From contig NZ_JAUXSP010000006.1 in NCBI RefSeq assembly GCF_030679875.1, positions 62,001 through 126,000 on the forward strand: a stretch of DNA of 64,000 nt. The letters run 5' to 3'. A program made the position numbers and the translations under genes. Shown one piece after another: positions 26,661 to 36,184 of the stretch. The stretch's first letter is position 1. Each line of letters starts with the position of its first letter. Under the pieces are notes generated by a model. The model ran no database searches. It saw only the letters and a list, made by a program, of their open reading frames with translations, and was not told the origin of the DNA. This DNA is from Phenylobacterium sp. Its GTDB lineage: Bacteria > Pseudomonadota > Alphaproteobacteria > Caulobacterales > Caulobacteraceae.

Positions 26661-27380
26661 ATGGACATCATTCCCGCCCCCTCGCCGAACTTCAACGAAC
26701 GGACTGGCCCGCCCGAGATTCTCGTGATGCACTATACGGGGATGGAGAGCGGCGAGGCCGCCGTCGCCCGCCTGCGCGACCCCGAGGCCAAGGTCAGCTC
26801 CCACTATGTGGTGGAAGAGGACGGCCGCATCTTCACCCTGGTGGCTGAAGAACGGCGGGCCTGGCACGCCGGGGTTTCGTTCTGGAAGGGGGAACGCGAC
26901 ATCAACGGCCGCTCCATCGGGATCGAGATCGTCAATCCCGGTCAAGAGTTTGGCTACCGACCCTTTCCCGACGCGCAGATCGCCGCGGTGATCGCGCTCA
27001 CCGCCGATATCCGCACCCGCTGGATGATCGCTGACGGCGACATCATCGCCCATTCCGATGTGGCGCCTGGCCGCAAGATCGACCCCGGCGAACTCTTCCC
27101 CTGGAAGACCCTGGCCGAGGCTGGCCACGGCCTGTGGGTCGAGCCGCCCCCCGTGCCGGGCGCGCCGTTGGCGGAAGGGGAGGAGGGGGCGGGAGTGTTC
27201 GCCTTCCAGGCCGGGCTGACGCGGCTGGGCTATGAGTGCCCGCCTTCGGGGAACTTCGACAGCGTGACGACGACCGTGGTCAGCGCGTTCCAGCGCCACT
27301 GGCGGCCACATCAGGTGGACGGGATCGCCGACGGCGAGACCCGCGCGCGGTTGATCGCCCTCCTGCGGGCCCAGGCCTGA
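26661..27380 (+). CDS. N-acetylmuramoyl-L-alanine amidase with peptidoglycan-binding domain
   Basis: In this 239-residue protein, residues ~17-165 form an Amidase_2 (AmpD-type) zinc domain: ILVMHYTGM (zinc His), AWHAGVSFWKG, NGRSIGIEIVNPG (catalytic Glu) and AHSDVAPGRKIDPG (zinc His and Asp). A PG_binding_1 domain follows (GVFAFQAGLTRLGYECPPSG). It cuts the amide bond between MurNAc and the stem peptide. No signal peptide is visible, so it may act in the cytoplasm on recycled muropeptides like AmpD; AmiD-type enzymes with the same domains are exported. Its stop overlaps the next start (TGATG). Confidence 0.9.
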   Translation: MDIIPAPSPNFNERTGPPEILVMHYTGMESGEAAVARLRDPEAKVSSHYVVEEDGRIFTLVAEERRAWHAGVSFWKGERDINGRSIGIEIVNPGQEFGYRPFPDAQIAAVIALTADIRTRWMIADGDIIAHSDVAPGRKIDPGELFPWKTLAEAGHGLWVEPPPVPGAPLAEGEEGAGVFAFQAGLTRLGYECPPSGNFDSVTTTVVSAFQRHWRPHQVDGIADGETRARLIALLRAQA

Positions 27381-27988
27381 TGCATCCGGCTGCGCCCTTC
27401 CGGGCGGCCGACCCCGAGGCGGTTCTTGCGCACCTCGCGGCCTATCCGTTCGTGGCCCTGTTCGCCGTCTGTGAGGCCGGGCTTCGGGTGGCCCACGCGC
27501 CGGTCGTGGCGCGCCGGGATCGGGAGGACATCGTGCTGGACTTTCACCTGTCGCGGAACAACGCCCTGACAGCGGCCTTCGACAGGGGCGCAGCGGCGCT
27601 TGCGGTGTCCCAGGGACCGGACGCCTATGTCAGCCCCGACTGGTATGCCGCAGCCGACCAGGTCCCCACCTGGAACTACCTCACCATTGAGGCTGAAGGT
27701 GAGGTGACGCCTCTCGATGAGCCGGGGCTTGTCGCCCTACTGGAGGATCTGTCGGCCCAGGAAGAAGCGAGGCTCGCGCCCAAGCCTCCCTGGACGCGCC
27801 AGAAGATGTCGCCCGGGCGCTTTGAAGCCATGCTCGCAGGCATCCAGGGCTTCCGTCTGCGACCCCATCGCTTGGAAGGCACGTTCAAGCTCTCGCAGAA
27901 CAAGGCGGCCGATGAGCGGGCTCGGGTCGCCACCGCGCTTGGCGACCATCCCATCGCGCAGCGAATGGGACGCAATCCCACCGACTGA
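27380..27988 (+). CDS. PaiB-like FMN-binding protein
   Basis: This 202-residue protein starts at the ATG overlapping the amidase stop. It has a split-barrel flavin-binding fold with the PaiB-type segments LDFHLSRNNALTAAF, DAYVSPDWYAAADQVPTWNY and KLSQNKAADERARVATAL. Members are annotated as negative regulators of sporulation or degradative enzymes in Bacillus, but most proteobacterial versions are likely flavin- or haem-binding enzymes. The role here is unknown. It ends the transporter-amidase-PaiB unit, just before rnpB. Confidence 0.88.
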   Translation: MHPAAPFRAADPEAVLAHLAAYPFVALFAVCEAGLRVAHAPVVARRDREDIVLDFHLSRNNALTAAFDRGAAALAVSQGPDAYVSPDWYAAADQVPTWNYLTIEAEGEVTPLDEPGLVALLEDLSAQEEARLAPKPPWTRQKMSPGRFEAMLAGIQGFRLRPHRLEGTFKLSQNKAADERARVATALGDHPIAQRMGRNPTD

Positions 27989-28027
27989 CACCCTTGACCA
28001 CCGGCGCCTTGGGCCTCACTGATCGCC

Positions 28028-28429
<402 letters not shown>

Positions 28430-28473
28430 CGCCGCCCTTTCGACACAAACCGTCCGGAGCGTTCGACCCCCAC

Positions 28474-28500
28474 TATACTTAACATGTTCCGTGTATGTTC
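28474..28500 (+). promoter_or_regulatory. LexA-type SOS box on the mraZ/dcw promoter
   Basis: TATACT (28474-28479) is a good -10 element, although no clear -35 is seen. GTTC at 28486-28489 and GTTC at 28497-28500, exactly 7 nt apart, match the alphaproteobacterial LexA site GTTC-N7-GTTC. The box would cover the transcription start, the classic place for repression. This suggests LexA control of the promoter ahead of mraZ. No other GTTC-N7-GTTC was found in the intergenic regions I scanned. Confidence 0.65.
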
Positions 28501-28705
28501 TGTGGAGTGTTTACGTGCGTTAACCATAAGTCTCATGCGACATCTTTGTATTCTGGGGATTATGGGCTTCAGAGTCATTGCGACCCAATCCATCCCATGT
28601 TAACCCATTTCCTGTTCGCTGGGGGTTGGCGGACTCCGTTGGCGAGCCGACGGGATGGTTGGGGCGGCGGCCTGTGGGGGTCGCAGATGAGGGCGTCGGG
28701 CGCGA
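28501..28705 (+). promoter_or_regulatory. Long mraZ 5' leader with CcrM sites
   Basis: About 200 nt separate the SOS box from mraZ. It holds two GANTC methylation sites (GAGTC 28572-28576 and GACTC 28632-28636) and the half-sites GTTAACC at 28519-28525 and 28599-28605, which resemble CtrA half-sites. No full TTAA-N7-TTAA CtrA box is visible. The stretch is AT-richer than surrounding coding DNA. Cell-cycle control through CcrM/GcrA is plausible but unproven. Confidence 0.4.
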
Positions 28706-29173
28706 ATGTTTGTCTCGACCTTCGAGAAGCAGCTGGATGCGAAGCGGCGCCTCGTGGTGCCGCAGGAGTTCCGCGCCCTCGTGTCGGGTCCCTTCGACGG
28801 CGTCGTCTGCTTCCCTTCGATTGAGGCCGACTGCATCGAGGGGGGCGGCAAGGCCCTGCTCGACCGCTATACGGGCGTGATCGGGGAGTTGGAGTTCGGC
28901 GACCCGCTGCGCTCAGCCCTGGAAGTCTCCGTCCTCGGGGGCATGGCGCGCCTATCCTTTGACACCGCGGGCCGTGTGACCCTGCCCGAAACCCTCTGCG
29001 ACCTGTTTGGCCTCAGCGACTGGGTGGTCATTGTCGGCCTCGGTGACCGGTTCCAGATCTGGGCCCGCGAAGCCTTCCAGGCCCATCGCGCCGCCCAACG
29101 CGAACTGGCCCGTGAGGGCCTGGCCCAGATGCGCGCCGATCAGCGCGCCGCCCGCCTGGGGGCCAGTTCATGA
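28706..29173 (+). CDS. mraZ: Transcriptional regulator MraZ
   Basis: The protein has 155 residues and two tandem SpoVT/AbrB-like MraZ domains: [20 protein letters not shown] with FRALV, then [20 protein letters not shown]. MraZ forms a ring and binds repeats near its own promoter, repressing the dcw cluster in bacteria studied. It is the first gene of the cluster, and the rsmH start overlaps its last 4 nt. I could not pick out a convincing triple GTGGG-type MraZ repeat in the leader by eye. Confidence 0.95.
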   Translation: MFVSTFEKQLDAKRRLVVPQEFRALVSGPFDGVVCFPSIEADCIEGGGKALLDRYTGVIGELEFGDPLRSALEVSVLGGMARLSFDTAGRVTLPETLCDLFGLSDWVVIVGLGDRFQIWAREAFQAHRAAQRELAREGLAQMRADQRAARLGASS

Positions 29174-30102
29174 GCGCGCCCCATCTTCCCGTCCTCTTGA
29201 GCGAAGTTGTCGAGGCCCTGGTGATCGCGCCGGGCGACGTCGTCGTCGACGGCACCTTTGGCGCCGGCGGCTATGCCCGCGCCTTCCTGACAGCGGGCGC
29301 GAAGGTCACCGCCTTTGACCGCGACCCCACCGCGGCGCGCTTCGCCGCTGATCTGCCGACGGATCGTTTCACCCTGGTCTGCGCCCGCTTCTCCGAGATG
29401 GACGAGGTTCTGGGGGAGGGCGGCGCCGACGGCGTGGCCCTCGATCTCGGCGTATCGTCCATGCAGCTGGACGAGCCCGACCGCGGCTTTTCCTTCCTGC
29501 GCGACGGTCCCCTCGACATGCGCATGGGCGACGAGGGCGAAACAGCCGCCGATCTGGTCAACACCGCCGAACCGGGAGATCTCGCCCGGATCCTCTGGGT
29601 CTATGGCGAGGAAAAGAAGTCCCGTCGGATCGCCGGCGCCATCGCCCGGCGTCGCGTCCAGCAACCCTTCACCCGCACGGCCGAGCTGGCCGACTTCATT
29701 GAGGGCGTGCTGGGCGGCCGTCGCGGCGCCAAGGCCCACCCCGCCACCCGGTCCTTCCAGGCCCTGCGCATCGCGGTGAACGACGAACTCGCCGAACTTG
29801 AGGCGGGCCTCGCTGCGGCAGAGCGCGTCCTGAAGCCCGGCGGCCGCCTGGCCGTGGTCACTTTCCACTCTCTGGAAGACCGGATCGTGAAGGCCTTCCT
29901 CACTGAGCGCGCTGGGCGCACGCCATCGGGCTCGCGCCATCTGCCCCCCGTCGAGGACGCCCGCGCCCCCAGCTTCGCCCTGAGCTTCAACGGCGCCCGC
30001 ACCTCGGGCCAGGCCGAGCTGGACGCCAACCCCCGGGCGCGTTCAGCCAAGCTGCGGGCCGCCGTGCGCACCGAGGCGCCCGTCTGGAGGACCGCGGCAT
30101 GA
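29170..30102 (+). CDS. rsmH: 16S rRNA (cytosine(1402)-N4)-methyltransferase RsmH
   Basis: This 310-residue SAM-dependent methyltransferase modifies C1402 in the ribosomal P site. Motifs are [27 protein letters not shown] (SAM loop), [42 protein letters not shown] and [15 protein letters not shown]. It overlaps mraZ and ftsL by 4 nt each. Presence between mraZ and ftsL is the standard dcw order. Confidence 0.97.
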   Translation: MSAPHLPVLLSEVVEALVIAPGDVVVDGTFGAGGYARAFLTAGAKVTAFDRDPTAARFAADLPTDRFTLVCARFSEMDEVLGEGGADGVALDLGVSSMQLDEPDRGFSFLRDGPLDMRMGDEGETAADLVNTAEPGDLARILWVYGEEKKSRRIAGAIARRRVQQPFTRTAELADFIEGVLGGRRGAKAHPATRSFQALRIAVNDELAELEAGLAAAERVLKPGGRLAVVTFHSLEDRIVKAFLTERAGRTPSGSRHLPPVEDARAPSFALSFNGARTSGQAELDANPRARSAKLRAAVRTEAPVWRTAA

Positions 30103-30458
30103 GCGTGCTCAATCGCCGCATTCGCGGGTTCCGCCTCGTCGATGTGATCGCCCTGGGCCTGCTGGTCCTGCTGATCATGAGCGTCTATCTGGCCAAGACC
30201 ATCGCCAGCCGGGAGCGGGCTGAAATCGCCTCTGTGGAACGTCAGATCGCCGCTGAGCGCGCGCAGATCCGCCTCCTTGAAGCCGAGGTCGCCCACCTCG
30301 AACAGCCATCCCGCATTGAGCGCCTTTCGACCCTCTATCTGGAGATGGGCCCTGTAGATGTGACGCGGGAGACGACGGCCGACTCCCTGGCCGCCCTGGC
30401 GCCGCCCAAGGCCCCTTCGGCTCGGGCTCCGGCCCCGAAGCTGGAGGTCGTCCCGTGA
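30099..30458 (+). CDS. ftsL: Cell division protein FtsL
   Basis: This 119-residue bitopic protein has a short cytoplasmic N-terminus, one membrane helix ([18 protein letters not shown]) and a periplasmic leucine-rich coiled coil ([20 protein letters not shown], with [11 protein letters not shown]). The C-terminal tail is rich in Ala and Pro. FtsL sequence is poorly conserved; topology, size and place before ftsI identify it. It joins FtsB and FtsQ and helps activate FtsWI. Confidence 0.88.
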   Translation: MSVLNRRIRGFRLVDVIALGLLVLLIMSVYLAKTIASRERAEIASVERQIAAERAQIRLLEAEVAHLEQPSRIERLSTLYLEMGPVDVTRETTADSLAALAPPKAPSARAPAPKLEVVP

Positions 30459-32215
30459 GCCTTGCCGGCGTCGTCACCCGCAGGTTTCCCTTCGGCCTTC
30501 GCTGGCTGGGCGCCGCCCTCTGGCGTCTGGAACATGCCTTTGAGCGCGCCCGGGCGGCTGGCCGCGTCGAGGATGACGCCCGCATCCGAATCTTCATGGT
30601 CATGCTGTTCTTCGGCCTGGGCTTTGGCGCCCTGGCCATGGGCGCGACCCAGGCCGCGCTGTTCTCCGGCTCAGGCGGCGGCGGCGGCGCAGGCTGGCTT
30701 CCGCCCCAGGCTCGGGCCGACATTGTCGACCGGGAGGGCCGCCTTCTGGCCGCCGACCTCCTGCACTATGGCCTCTATGTGGATCCCGCTGAGGTGTGGG
30801 ACGCCGCCTCCACCCGTCAGGCCTTGGCCAAGGCGCTGCCGACCGTATCGGCTGAGCGTCTGGACCGCGCCCTGAAGTCTGAGCGCCGTACGTTCCTGGC
30901 GGGGGGCATGACGCCGGTCCAGAAGTCGGCCATCCATCAACTGGGCCTGCCTGGGATTTCCTTCGAGCCCGAGCAGAAGCGCGTCTATCCCCTCAACCAT
31001 ACCGCTTCGCATCTGATTGGCTTCTCGGACACGGGCGGCGAGGGGCTGGCGGGGGCTGAGCTGGCCCTGAATGATGAGCTTCGGGCCCTGGCGCGGGAGT
31101 CCGGCGAGTTGGCCCTCTCGATCGACCTGCGGGTCCAGGGGGCGCTCGAAGACGAGCTGCGAAAGGCGGCCGAAACCTATGGCCCCAAGGGGGCGGTGGG
31201 CCTCGTCGCCCATGTCCACACCGGCGAAATTCTCGGTCTCGCCAGCTATCCGGATTTCGACCCCAACACCGCTAGCGCCGCCAGCGCCGATGCGCGGCTC
31301 AACCGTGCGGCCTCGTCTGTGTTTGAGATGGGCTCGACCTTCAAGGCCTTCACGGTCGCCATCGGCCTCGATACCGGCGTAGCGACCATGGCGTCGACCT
31401 TCGACGCCCGCGAGCCCTATAAGCTCGGCTACAGGACCATCAGCGACTACCACGCCTCTCGCAAGGTGCTGAGCCTCGTGGAGGTGTTCCAGCATTCCTC
31501 CAATATCGGCACCGCCAGGCTTGCCGTTGGGGTGGGCCCTGAGCGCCTCAGCCGCTATTTCGACGACCTGGGACTGACCACGGCGGCCAAGGTCGAGCTG
31601 AAGGAATCGGCCTCGCCCCTGACGCCCAAGGTATGGAATGAGGATGCGGTCGCCTCCACTTCCTTTGGCCATGGCATGAACATCTCGCCGTTGGCGCTCA
31701 CCCGCGCCATGCTGCCCCTGTTGAATGGCGGCAAGCTGGTCCCCCTGACGATCCGTCGCCAGGCGCCCGGCTTCCGGCCGGAGGCCAAGCGGGTGCTGTC
31801 GGAAACCACCTCGACTCAGATGTTGCAGATCATGCGCGCCAATGTGACCGGCGGCAGCGGCGGCAAGGCCGACGCGCCAGGGCTCAGCGTCGGCGGCAAG
31901 ACCGGCACCGGCGAGAAGTATGATCCAGAGATCCGACGCTACAACGGCAAGCGTCAGGTCTCCTCTTTCGCGGCCGTCTTTCCCACTGATGGCCCCCTTG
32001 AGAACGATCGCTATTTTGTTCTGATCCTGCTGGATGAGCCGCACGGGACTCCGCAGACCTTTGGCTATTCCACGGGCGGCTGGGTCGCTGCGCCCGCCAC
32101 CGGTCAGCTCATCGCCCGGATCGCGCCCTTCCTGGGGATTTCGCGCCACATCGGCCCGATGGAGCACCAGCCTCGTCTGGCTTCGACCCCGACCGTGCTG
32201 GCGGAGGCCCGCTGA
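30455..32215 (+). CDS. ftsI: Peptidoglycan transpeptidase FtsI (PBP3)
   Basis: The protein has 586 residues: a cytoplasmic N-terminus, a membrane anchor (IFMVMLFFGLGFGALAMGAT), a dimerisation domain, then a transpeptidase domain. Active-site motifs are STFK with Ser294 and Lys297, SSN at 348-350 and KTG at 482-484. It cross-links septal peptidoglycan together with FtsW. The start overlaps ftsL by 4 nt and the stop touches murE. Confidence 0.96.
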   Translation: MSLAGVVTRRFPFGLRWLGAALWRLEHAFERARAAGRVEDDARIRIFMVMLFFGLGFGALAMGATQAALFSGSGGGGGAGWLPPQARADIVDREGRLLAADLLHYGLYVDPAEVWDAASTRQALAKALPTVSAERLDRALKSERRTFLAGGMTPVQKSAIHQLGLPGISFEPEQKRVYPLNHTASHLIGFSDTGGEGLAGAELALNDELRALARESGELALSIDLRVQGALEDELRKAAETYGPKGAVGLVAHVHTGEILGLASYPDFDPNTASAASADARLNRAASSVFEMGSTFKAFTVAIGLDTGVATMASTFDAREPYKLGYRTISDYHASRKVLSLVEVFQHSSNIGTARLAVGVGPERLSRYFDDLGLTTAAKVELKESASPLTPKVWNEDAVASTSFGHGMNISPLALTRAMLPLLNGGKLVPLTIRRQAPGFRPEAKRVLSETTSTQMLQIMRANVTGGSGGKADAPGLSVGGKTGTGEKYDPEIRRYNGKRQVSSFAAVFPTDGPLENDRYFVLILLDEPHGTPQTFGYSTGGWVAAPATGQLIARIAPFLGISRHIGPMEHQPRLASTPTVLAEAR

Positions 32216-33666
32216 TGCCGCGTCTTTCCAGCCTTCTCTTCCAAGACCTCGACCAGGACCCGGAGATCACAGGGGTCACCGCTGACAGCCGCAAGGTCCA
32301 GCCGGGCTTCCTGTTCGCCGCCCTGCCGGGGGTGCAGGCCAATGGGGCTGCCTATGCCGAACAGGCGGTCAGGGCCGGGGCCGCCGCGGTGATCGCCGGT
32401 GAGGCGCTGGGAACCCTTGATGCGCCCGTGGTCACGGTCGCCGATCCACGCCGGGCCTACGCCCTGGCCGCCGCCGCCTTCTGGGGGACGCAGCCGCCGG
32501 TCTGCGTGGCGGTGACGGGCACCAACGGCAAGACCTCTGTGGCCACCTTCTGCCGGCAGATATTCGCCAGCGCCGGGCGGCGGGCCGCCAGCATGGGCAC
32601 CCTCGGCGTCCTGGCCTCGGGCCCTGACCTCAACGAACAGCTCACCCCACCTGGCCTCACCACCCCCGACGCCGGGGATATGGCGGAGCTGATGGCGCGC
32701 CTTGCAGAGCTGGGGGTCACGCATCTGGCCCTGGAGGCCTCCTCCCACGGGATCGACCAGCGCCGCCTGGACGGCGTGAAGCTGAAGGCCGCGGGCTTCC
32801 TGAACCTGACCCAGGACCACCTCGACTATCACGGCGACATGGACGCCTACCGGGCGGCCAAGCTGCGCCTGTTTGAGGCCCTGCTGCCCCGGGGCGGGAC
32901 GGCCGTGCTCAATGCCGATTCCGACGCCTTCGCCCCCTTCGCAGCGGCCGCGATCCAGGCCGGCCACGCCATCCTGTCGGTGGGCGAGGCCGGACAGAGC
33001 CTGCGGCTGAACCGCCGGGAGCTGACGCCAGATGGCCAGCGCATGAGCCTGTCCCACGACGGGCGAACCTTCGATCTGCGTCTGCCCCTGGCCGGCGCCT
33101 TCCAGGCCGCCAATGCGCTGGCCGCCGCCGGCCTCTGTCTGGCTGCGGGCGAGAGCATCGAGACCGTCCTGGCCGCCCTGGAGCGCCTGGAGGGCGCCCC
33201 TGGCCGGATGCAGCGGATCGGGTCCGGACCCCGGGGTGGGGAGGCCTATGTCGACTATGCCCATACCCCCGACGGCCTGAAGACCGCTCTTTCGGCCCTG
33301 CGCCCGCACACCCGCGGGCGTCTGATCGTCGTGTTCGGCGCCGGCGGCGACCGGGACCCCACCAAGCGGTCGTTGATGGGGGAGGCTGCAGCCGAACACG
33401 CCGACATCGCCATCGTCACCGACGACAATCCCCGCAGCGAGGATCCCGCCCAGATCCGCGCCCAGGTCCGCGCTGGCGCGCCTGAGGCCCAGGACATCGG
33501 CGATCGCCGCGCTGCCATCGCCGCGGCCGTCGCCCTCATGCGTGAAGGCGATGTCCTGGTGGTCGCGGGCAAGGGCCATGAGCAGACCCAGACCATCGCC
33601 GGCGCCGCCCATCATTTCGACGACGTGGCGGTGACCGCCCAGGCTCTGGAGGCGGTCCATGTCTGA
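32215..33666 (+). CDS. murE: UDP-MurNAc-L-Ala-D-Glu:meso-diaminopimelate ligase
   Basis: This 483-residue Mur ligase has the ATP loop TGTNGKTSVA (~100-108), the carbamylated Lys region, and DDNPR (404-407), the motif that selects meso-diaminopimelate rather than lysine. It adds the third residue of the stem peptide in the cytoplasm. It overlaps murF by 8 nt. The C-terminal GKGHEQTQ is also typical. Confidence 0.97.
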   Translation: MPRLSSLLFQDLDQDPEITGVTADSRKVQPGFLFAALPGVQANGAAYAEQAVRAGAAAVIAGEALGTLDAPVVTVADPRRAYALAAAAFWGTQPPVCVAVTGTNGKTSVATFCRQIFASAGRRAASMGTLGVLASGPDLNEQLTPPGLTTPDAGDMAELMARLAELGVTHLALEASSHGIDQRRLDGVKLKAAGFLNLTQDHLDYHGDMDAYRAAKLRLFEALLPRGGTAVLNADSDAFAPFAAAAIQAGHAILSVGEAGQSLRLNRRELTPDGQRMSLSHDGRTFDLRLPLAGAFQAANALAAAGLCLAAGESIETVLAALERLEGAPGRMQRIGSGPRGGEAYVDYAHTPDGLKTALSALRPHTRGRLIVVFGAGGDRDPTKRSLMGEAAAEHADIAIVTDDNPRSEDPAQIRAQVRAGAPEAQDIGDRRAAIAAAVALMREGDVLVVAGKGHEQTQTIAGAAHHFDDVAVTAQALEAVHV

Positions 33667-35056
33667 GCCCCTCTGGACCGCGGCCGAGATCGCCCAGGCT
33701 GTCGGGGGCGAGGTCGTCGGCGGCGACTTCGCGGTGAGCGGCCTGTCCATCGACAGCCGCTCCGTAGACTCTGGCGACCTGTTCATCGCCCTGGCGGGCG
33801 TACGCGATGGCCATGAATTTGTCTCCCAGGCCCTCGGGCAGGGCGCCGCCGGATCGCTGGTCTCGCGCCCTCAAGGCGGCCCAGCCGTGGTGGTGGCCGA
33901 CACCTTCAAGGCCCTGGAGGCCCTGGGCGAGGCGGCGCGCGACCGGGCGACCAAGGTCCGCCGTGGCGCGGTCACCGGCTCGGTCGGCAAGACCAGCGTC
34001 ACTCAGGCGGTTCGCGTTGGCCTTGCCCTGGCCGGCAAGGCGCATTCGTCGGTCAAGTCCTACAACAACCATATCGGCGTGCCGCTCACCCTGGCCCGGA
34101 TGCCCCGGGACACGGAGCGTGCGGTGTTCGAGATCGGCATGAACCACGCCGATGAAGTCACGCCCCTCTCCAGGATGGTCCGCCCCCACGCGGCCCTGAT
34201 CACCACAGTCGGCCCCGTACATGTGGAGAACTTCCCGGACGGCGAGGCCGGCGTGGCCCGCGCCAAGGCGGAAATTTTCGACGGCCTGGAGCCGGGCGGC
34301 GTGGCGATCCTCAACGCTGACAATGTCTGGTTCGGCGACCTGGCCACCGCAGCCAAGGCCGCTGGCGCCAGGGTGGCCACCTTCGGGACGGGCGAGGGCG
34401 TCGACGCCCGCCTCCTCGGATTCAATCCTGGTCCCGGTCAGGCGATTGTCCGGGCCCGACTGCGGGGACAGGCCCTGGACTTCCCAATCCTTCAGACAGG
34501 GTTCCACTGGGGGTTGAACAGCATGGCGGTCCTGCTGATGCTCCAGGCTCTCGACGTCACCCTCGAGGACGGCCTGATCGCCCTGGGCGCCTTTGAGCCT
34601 CTGGCCGGGCGCGGCGCCGAGCGGCAGGTGGCCTTGGCCGGCGGCGACTTCACCCTGATCGACGAAAGCTACAACGCCAATCCGATCTCCATGGCCGCAG
34701 CCATCTCTAGCCTCGGGGCGCGCAAGACCTCGGGGCGGCGGATCGTCGCGCTGACCGACATGCTGGAACTCGGCGGCGAGGCCGAAGCCTTCCATCGCGC
34801 CCTTGCAGAGCCCCTGGACGCAGCCGGGGTGGACCTGGTGTTCTGCGCCGGGCCGCTGATGAAATCCCTCTGGGACGCCCTTCCTTCGACTCGTCGGGGC
34901 GGCTACGCCGAAAGCGCAGCTCAAATTGGGCCGCAGGTCGCCCAGGCCGTAGAGCCTGGCGATCTGGTGATGGTTAAAGGTTCGAACGGCTCTCGGGCCG
35001 GGGTGGTCGCGGCCGCCCTGGGAGAGCTCGGGCGTGCGCAAGGGGGGCAGGGCTGA
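33659..35056 (+). CDS. murF: UDP-MurNAc-tripeptide--D-alanyl-D-alanine ligase
   Basis: The protein has 465 residues with the substrate-binding N-domain ([19 protein letters not shown]), the P-loop [11 protein letters not shown] and the central motif [14 protein letters not shown]. The C-domain holds [15 protein letters not shown]. It adds D-Ala-D-Ala to the tripeptide precursor, completing the pentapeptide. Note Ser-Val in place of the more common Ser-x-Gly in the P-loop, still within family range. Its stop overlaps the mraY start. Confidence 0.96.
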   Translation: MSEPLWTAAEIAQAVGGEVVGGDFAVSGLSIDSRSVDSGDLFIALAGVRDGHEFVSQALGQGAAGSLVSRPQGGPAVVVADTFKALEALGEAARDRATKVRRGAVTGSVGKTSVTQAVRVGLALAGKAHSSVKSYNNHIGVPLTLARMPRDTERAVFEIGMNHADEVTPLSRMVRPHAALITTVGPVHVENFPDGEAGVARAKAEIFDGLEPGGVAILNADNVWFGDLATAAKAAGARVATFGTGEGVDARLLGFNPGPGQAIVRARLRGQALDFPILQTGFHWGLNSMAVLLMLQALDVTLEDGLIALGAFEPLAGRGAERQVALAGGDFTLIDESYNANPISMAAAISSLGARKTSGRRIVALTDMLELGGEAEAFHRALAEPLDAAGVDLVFCAGPLMKSLWDALPSTRRGGYAESAAQIGPQVAQAVEPGDLVMVKGSNGSRAGVVAAALGELGRAQGGQG

Positions 35057-36165
35057 TGTTCTACTGGCTCTACACGCAGATGGCGGCCGAGGGACATGTC
35101 CCTTTTCTCAACCTGCTGAAATACCTGACTTTCCGGACGGGCATGGCGCTGTTCACCGCCCAGTTGGTGGTGATCCTCATGGGATCGCGCTTCATCCGCT
35201 GGATGCAGGCCAAGCAGGGCAAGGGCCAGCCGATCCGCGCCGACGGCATCGAGCGCCACATCGTCGAAAAGGCCGGCACACCGACCATGGGCGGGGTGAT
35301 GATCCTGGCCGGCCTGATCATCGGCACCCTGCTCTGGGCGGACCTGTCCAACATCTATGTCTGGGTCGTCCTGTTCGTCACCGCCAGCTATGGCGTGCTG
35401 GGGTTCACCGACGACTACGCCAAGGTGACCAAGCAGAGCACCGCCGGCGTCTCAAGCCGGGTGCGCCTGGTTCTTGAGGTGGTAGTGGCCCTGGCTGCGG
35501 TCGCCGTCCTGATCATCTATGGCGCGCGCACAGCGGAATCGCCGGACCTGAACACCTCCCTGGCCTTCCCGATCTTCAAGCATTTTCTGCTGGATCTCGG
35601 CTGGCTCTACCTGGTGTTCGGCGCCCTGGTGATCGTCGGCGCGGCCAATGCGGTGAACTTCACAGACGGCCTTGATGGCCTGGCCACCGTGCCGGTGATG
35701 ATCGCCGCGGCCGCCTTTGGTCTGATCGCCTACCTCGTCGGCAACTATCTGTTCGCCAACTATCTACAGCTGCATTTCGTGCCCGGTGTGGGCGAGGTGG
35801 CGGTGCTTTGCGGGGCCATCATCGGGGCGGGCCTGGGCTTCCTCTGGTACAACGCCCCGCCGGCCAAGATCTTCATGGGCGACACCGGCTCGCTGGCCCT
35901 GGGCGGCGCCCTGGGCGCCGTGGCTGTGGCCACCAAGCACGAGATCGTCCTGGCCATCGTCGGCGGCCTGTTCGTGTTGGAGACCCTGTCAGTGATGATC
36001 CAGGTGGTCTCCTTCAAGCTCACGGGCCGCCGCGTCTTCCGCATGGCGCCGATCCACCACCACTTCGAGAAGCTCGGCTGGTCGGAATCCACGGTGGTGA
36101 TCCGCTTCTGGATTGTCGCGGTGATGCTCGCCCTCCTGGGTCTCGCGACCCTGAAGCTGCGATAG
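35056..36165 (+). CDS. mraY: Phospho-MurNAc-pentapeptide transferase MraY
   Basis: This 369-residue protein has ten membrane helices. It transfers phospho-MurNAc-pentapeptide to undecaprenyl phosphate, giving lipid I. Diagnostic segments are [18 protein letters not shown] (Asp pair), [25 protein letters not shown] and [14 protein letters not shown]. All key Asp and His residues are present. Confidence 0.97.
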   Translation: MFYWLYTQMAAEGHVPFLNLLKYLTFRTGMALFTAQLVVILMGSRFIRWMQAKQGKGQPIRADGIERHIVEKAGTPTMGGVMILAGLIIGTLLWADLSNIYVWVVLFVTASYGVLGFTDDYAKVTKQSTAGVSSRVRLVLEVVVALAAVAVLIIYGARTAESPDLNTSLAFPIFKHFLLDLGWLYLVFGALVIVGAANAVNFTDGLDGLATVPVMIAAAAFGLIAYLVGNYLFANYLQLHFVPGVGEVAVLCGAIIGAGLGFLWYNAPPAKIFMGDTGSLALGGALGAVAVATKHEIVLAIVGGLFVLETLSVMIQVVSFKLTGRRVFRMAPIHHHFEKLGWSESTVVIRFWIVAVMLALLGLATLKLR

Positions 36166-36184
36166 GGAGGCTGGCGCTCACACC

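Noticed and set aside
28535..28603. 22-codon ORF just after the SOS box (MRHLCILGIMGFRVIATQSI...), a possible SidA-like inhibitor
   Set aside because: No ribosome binding site in front of the ATG and no clear membrane helix; likely chance ORF in the mraZ leader.
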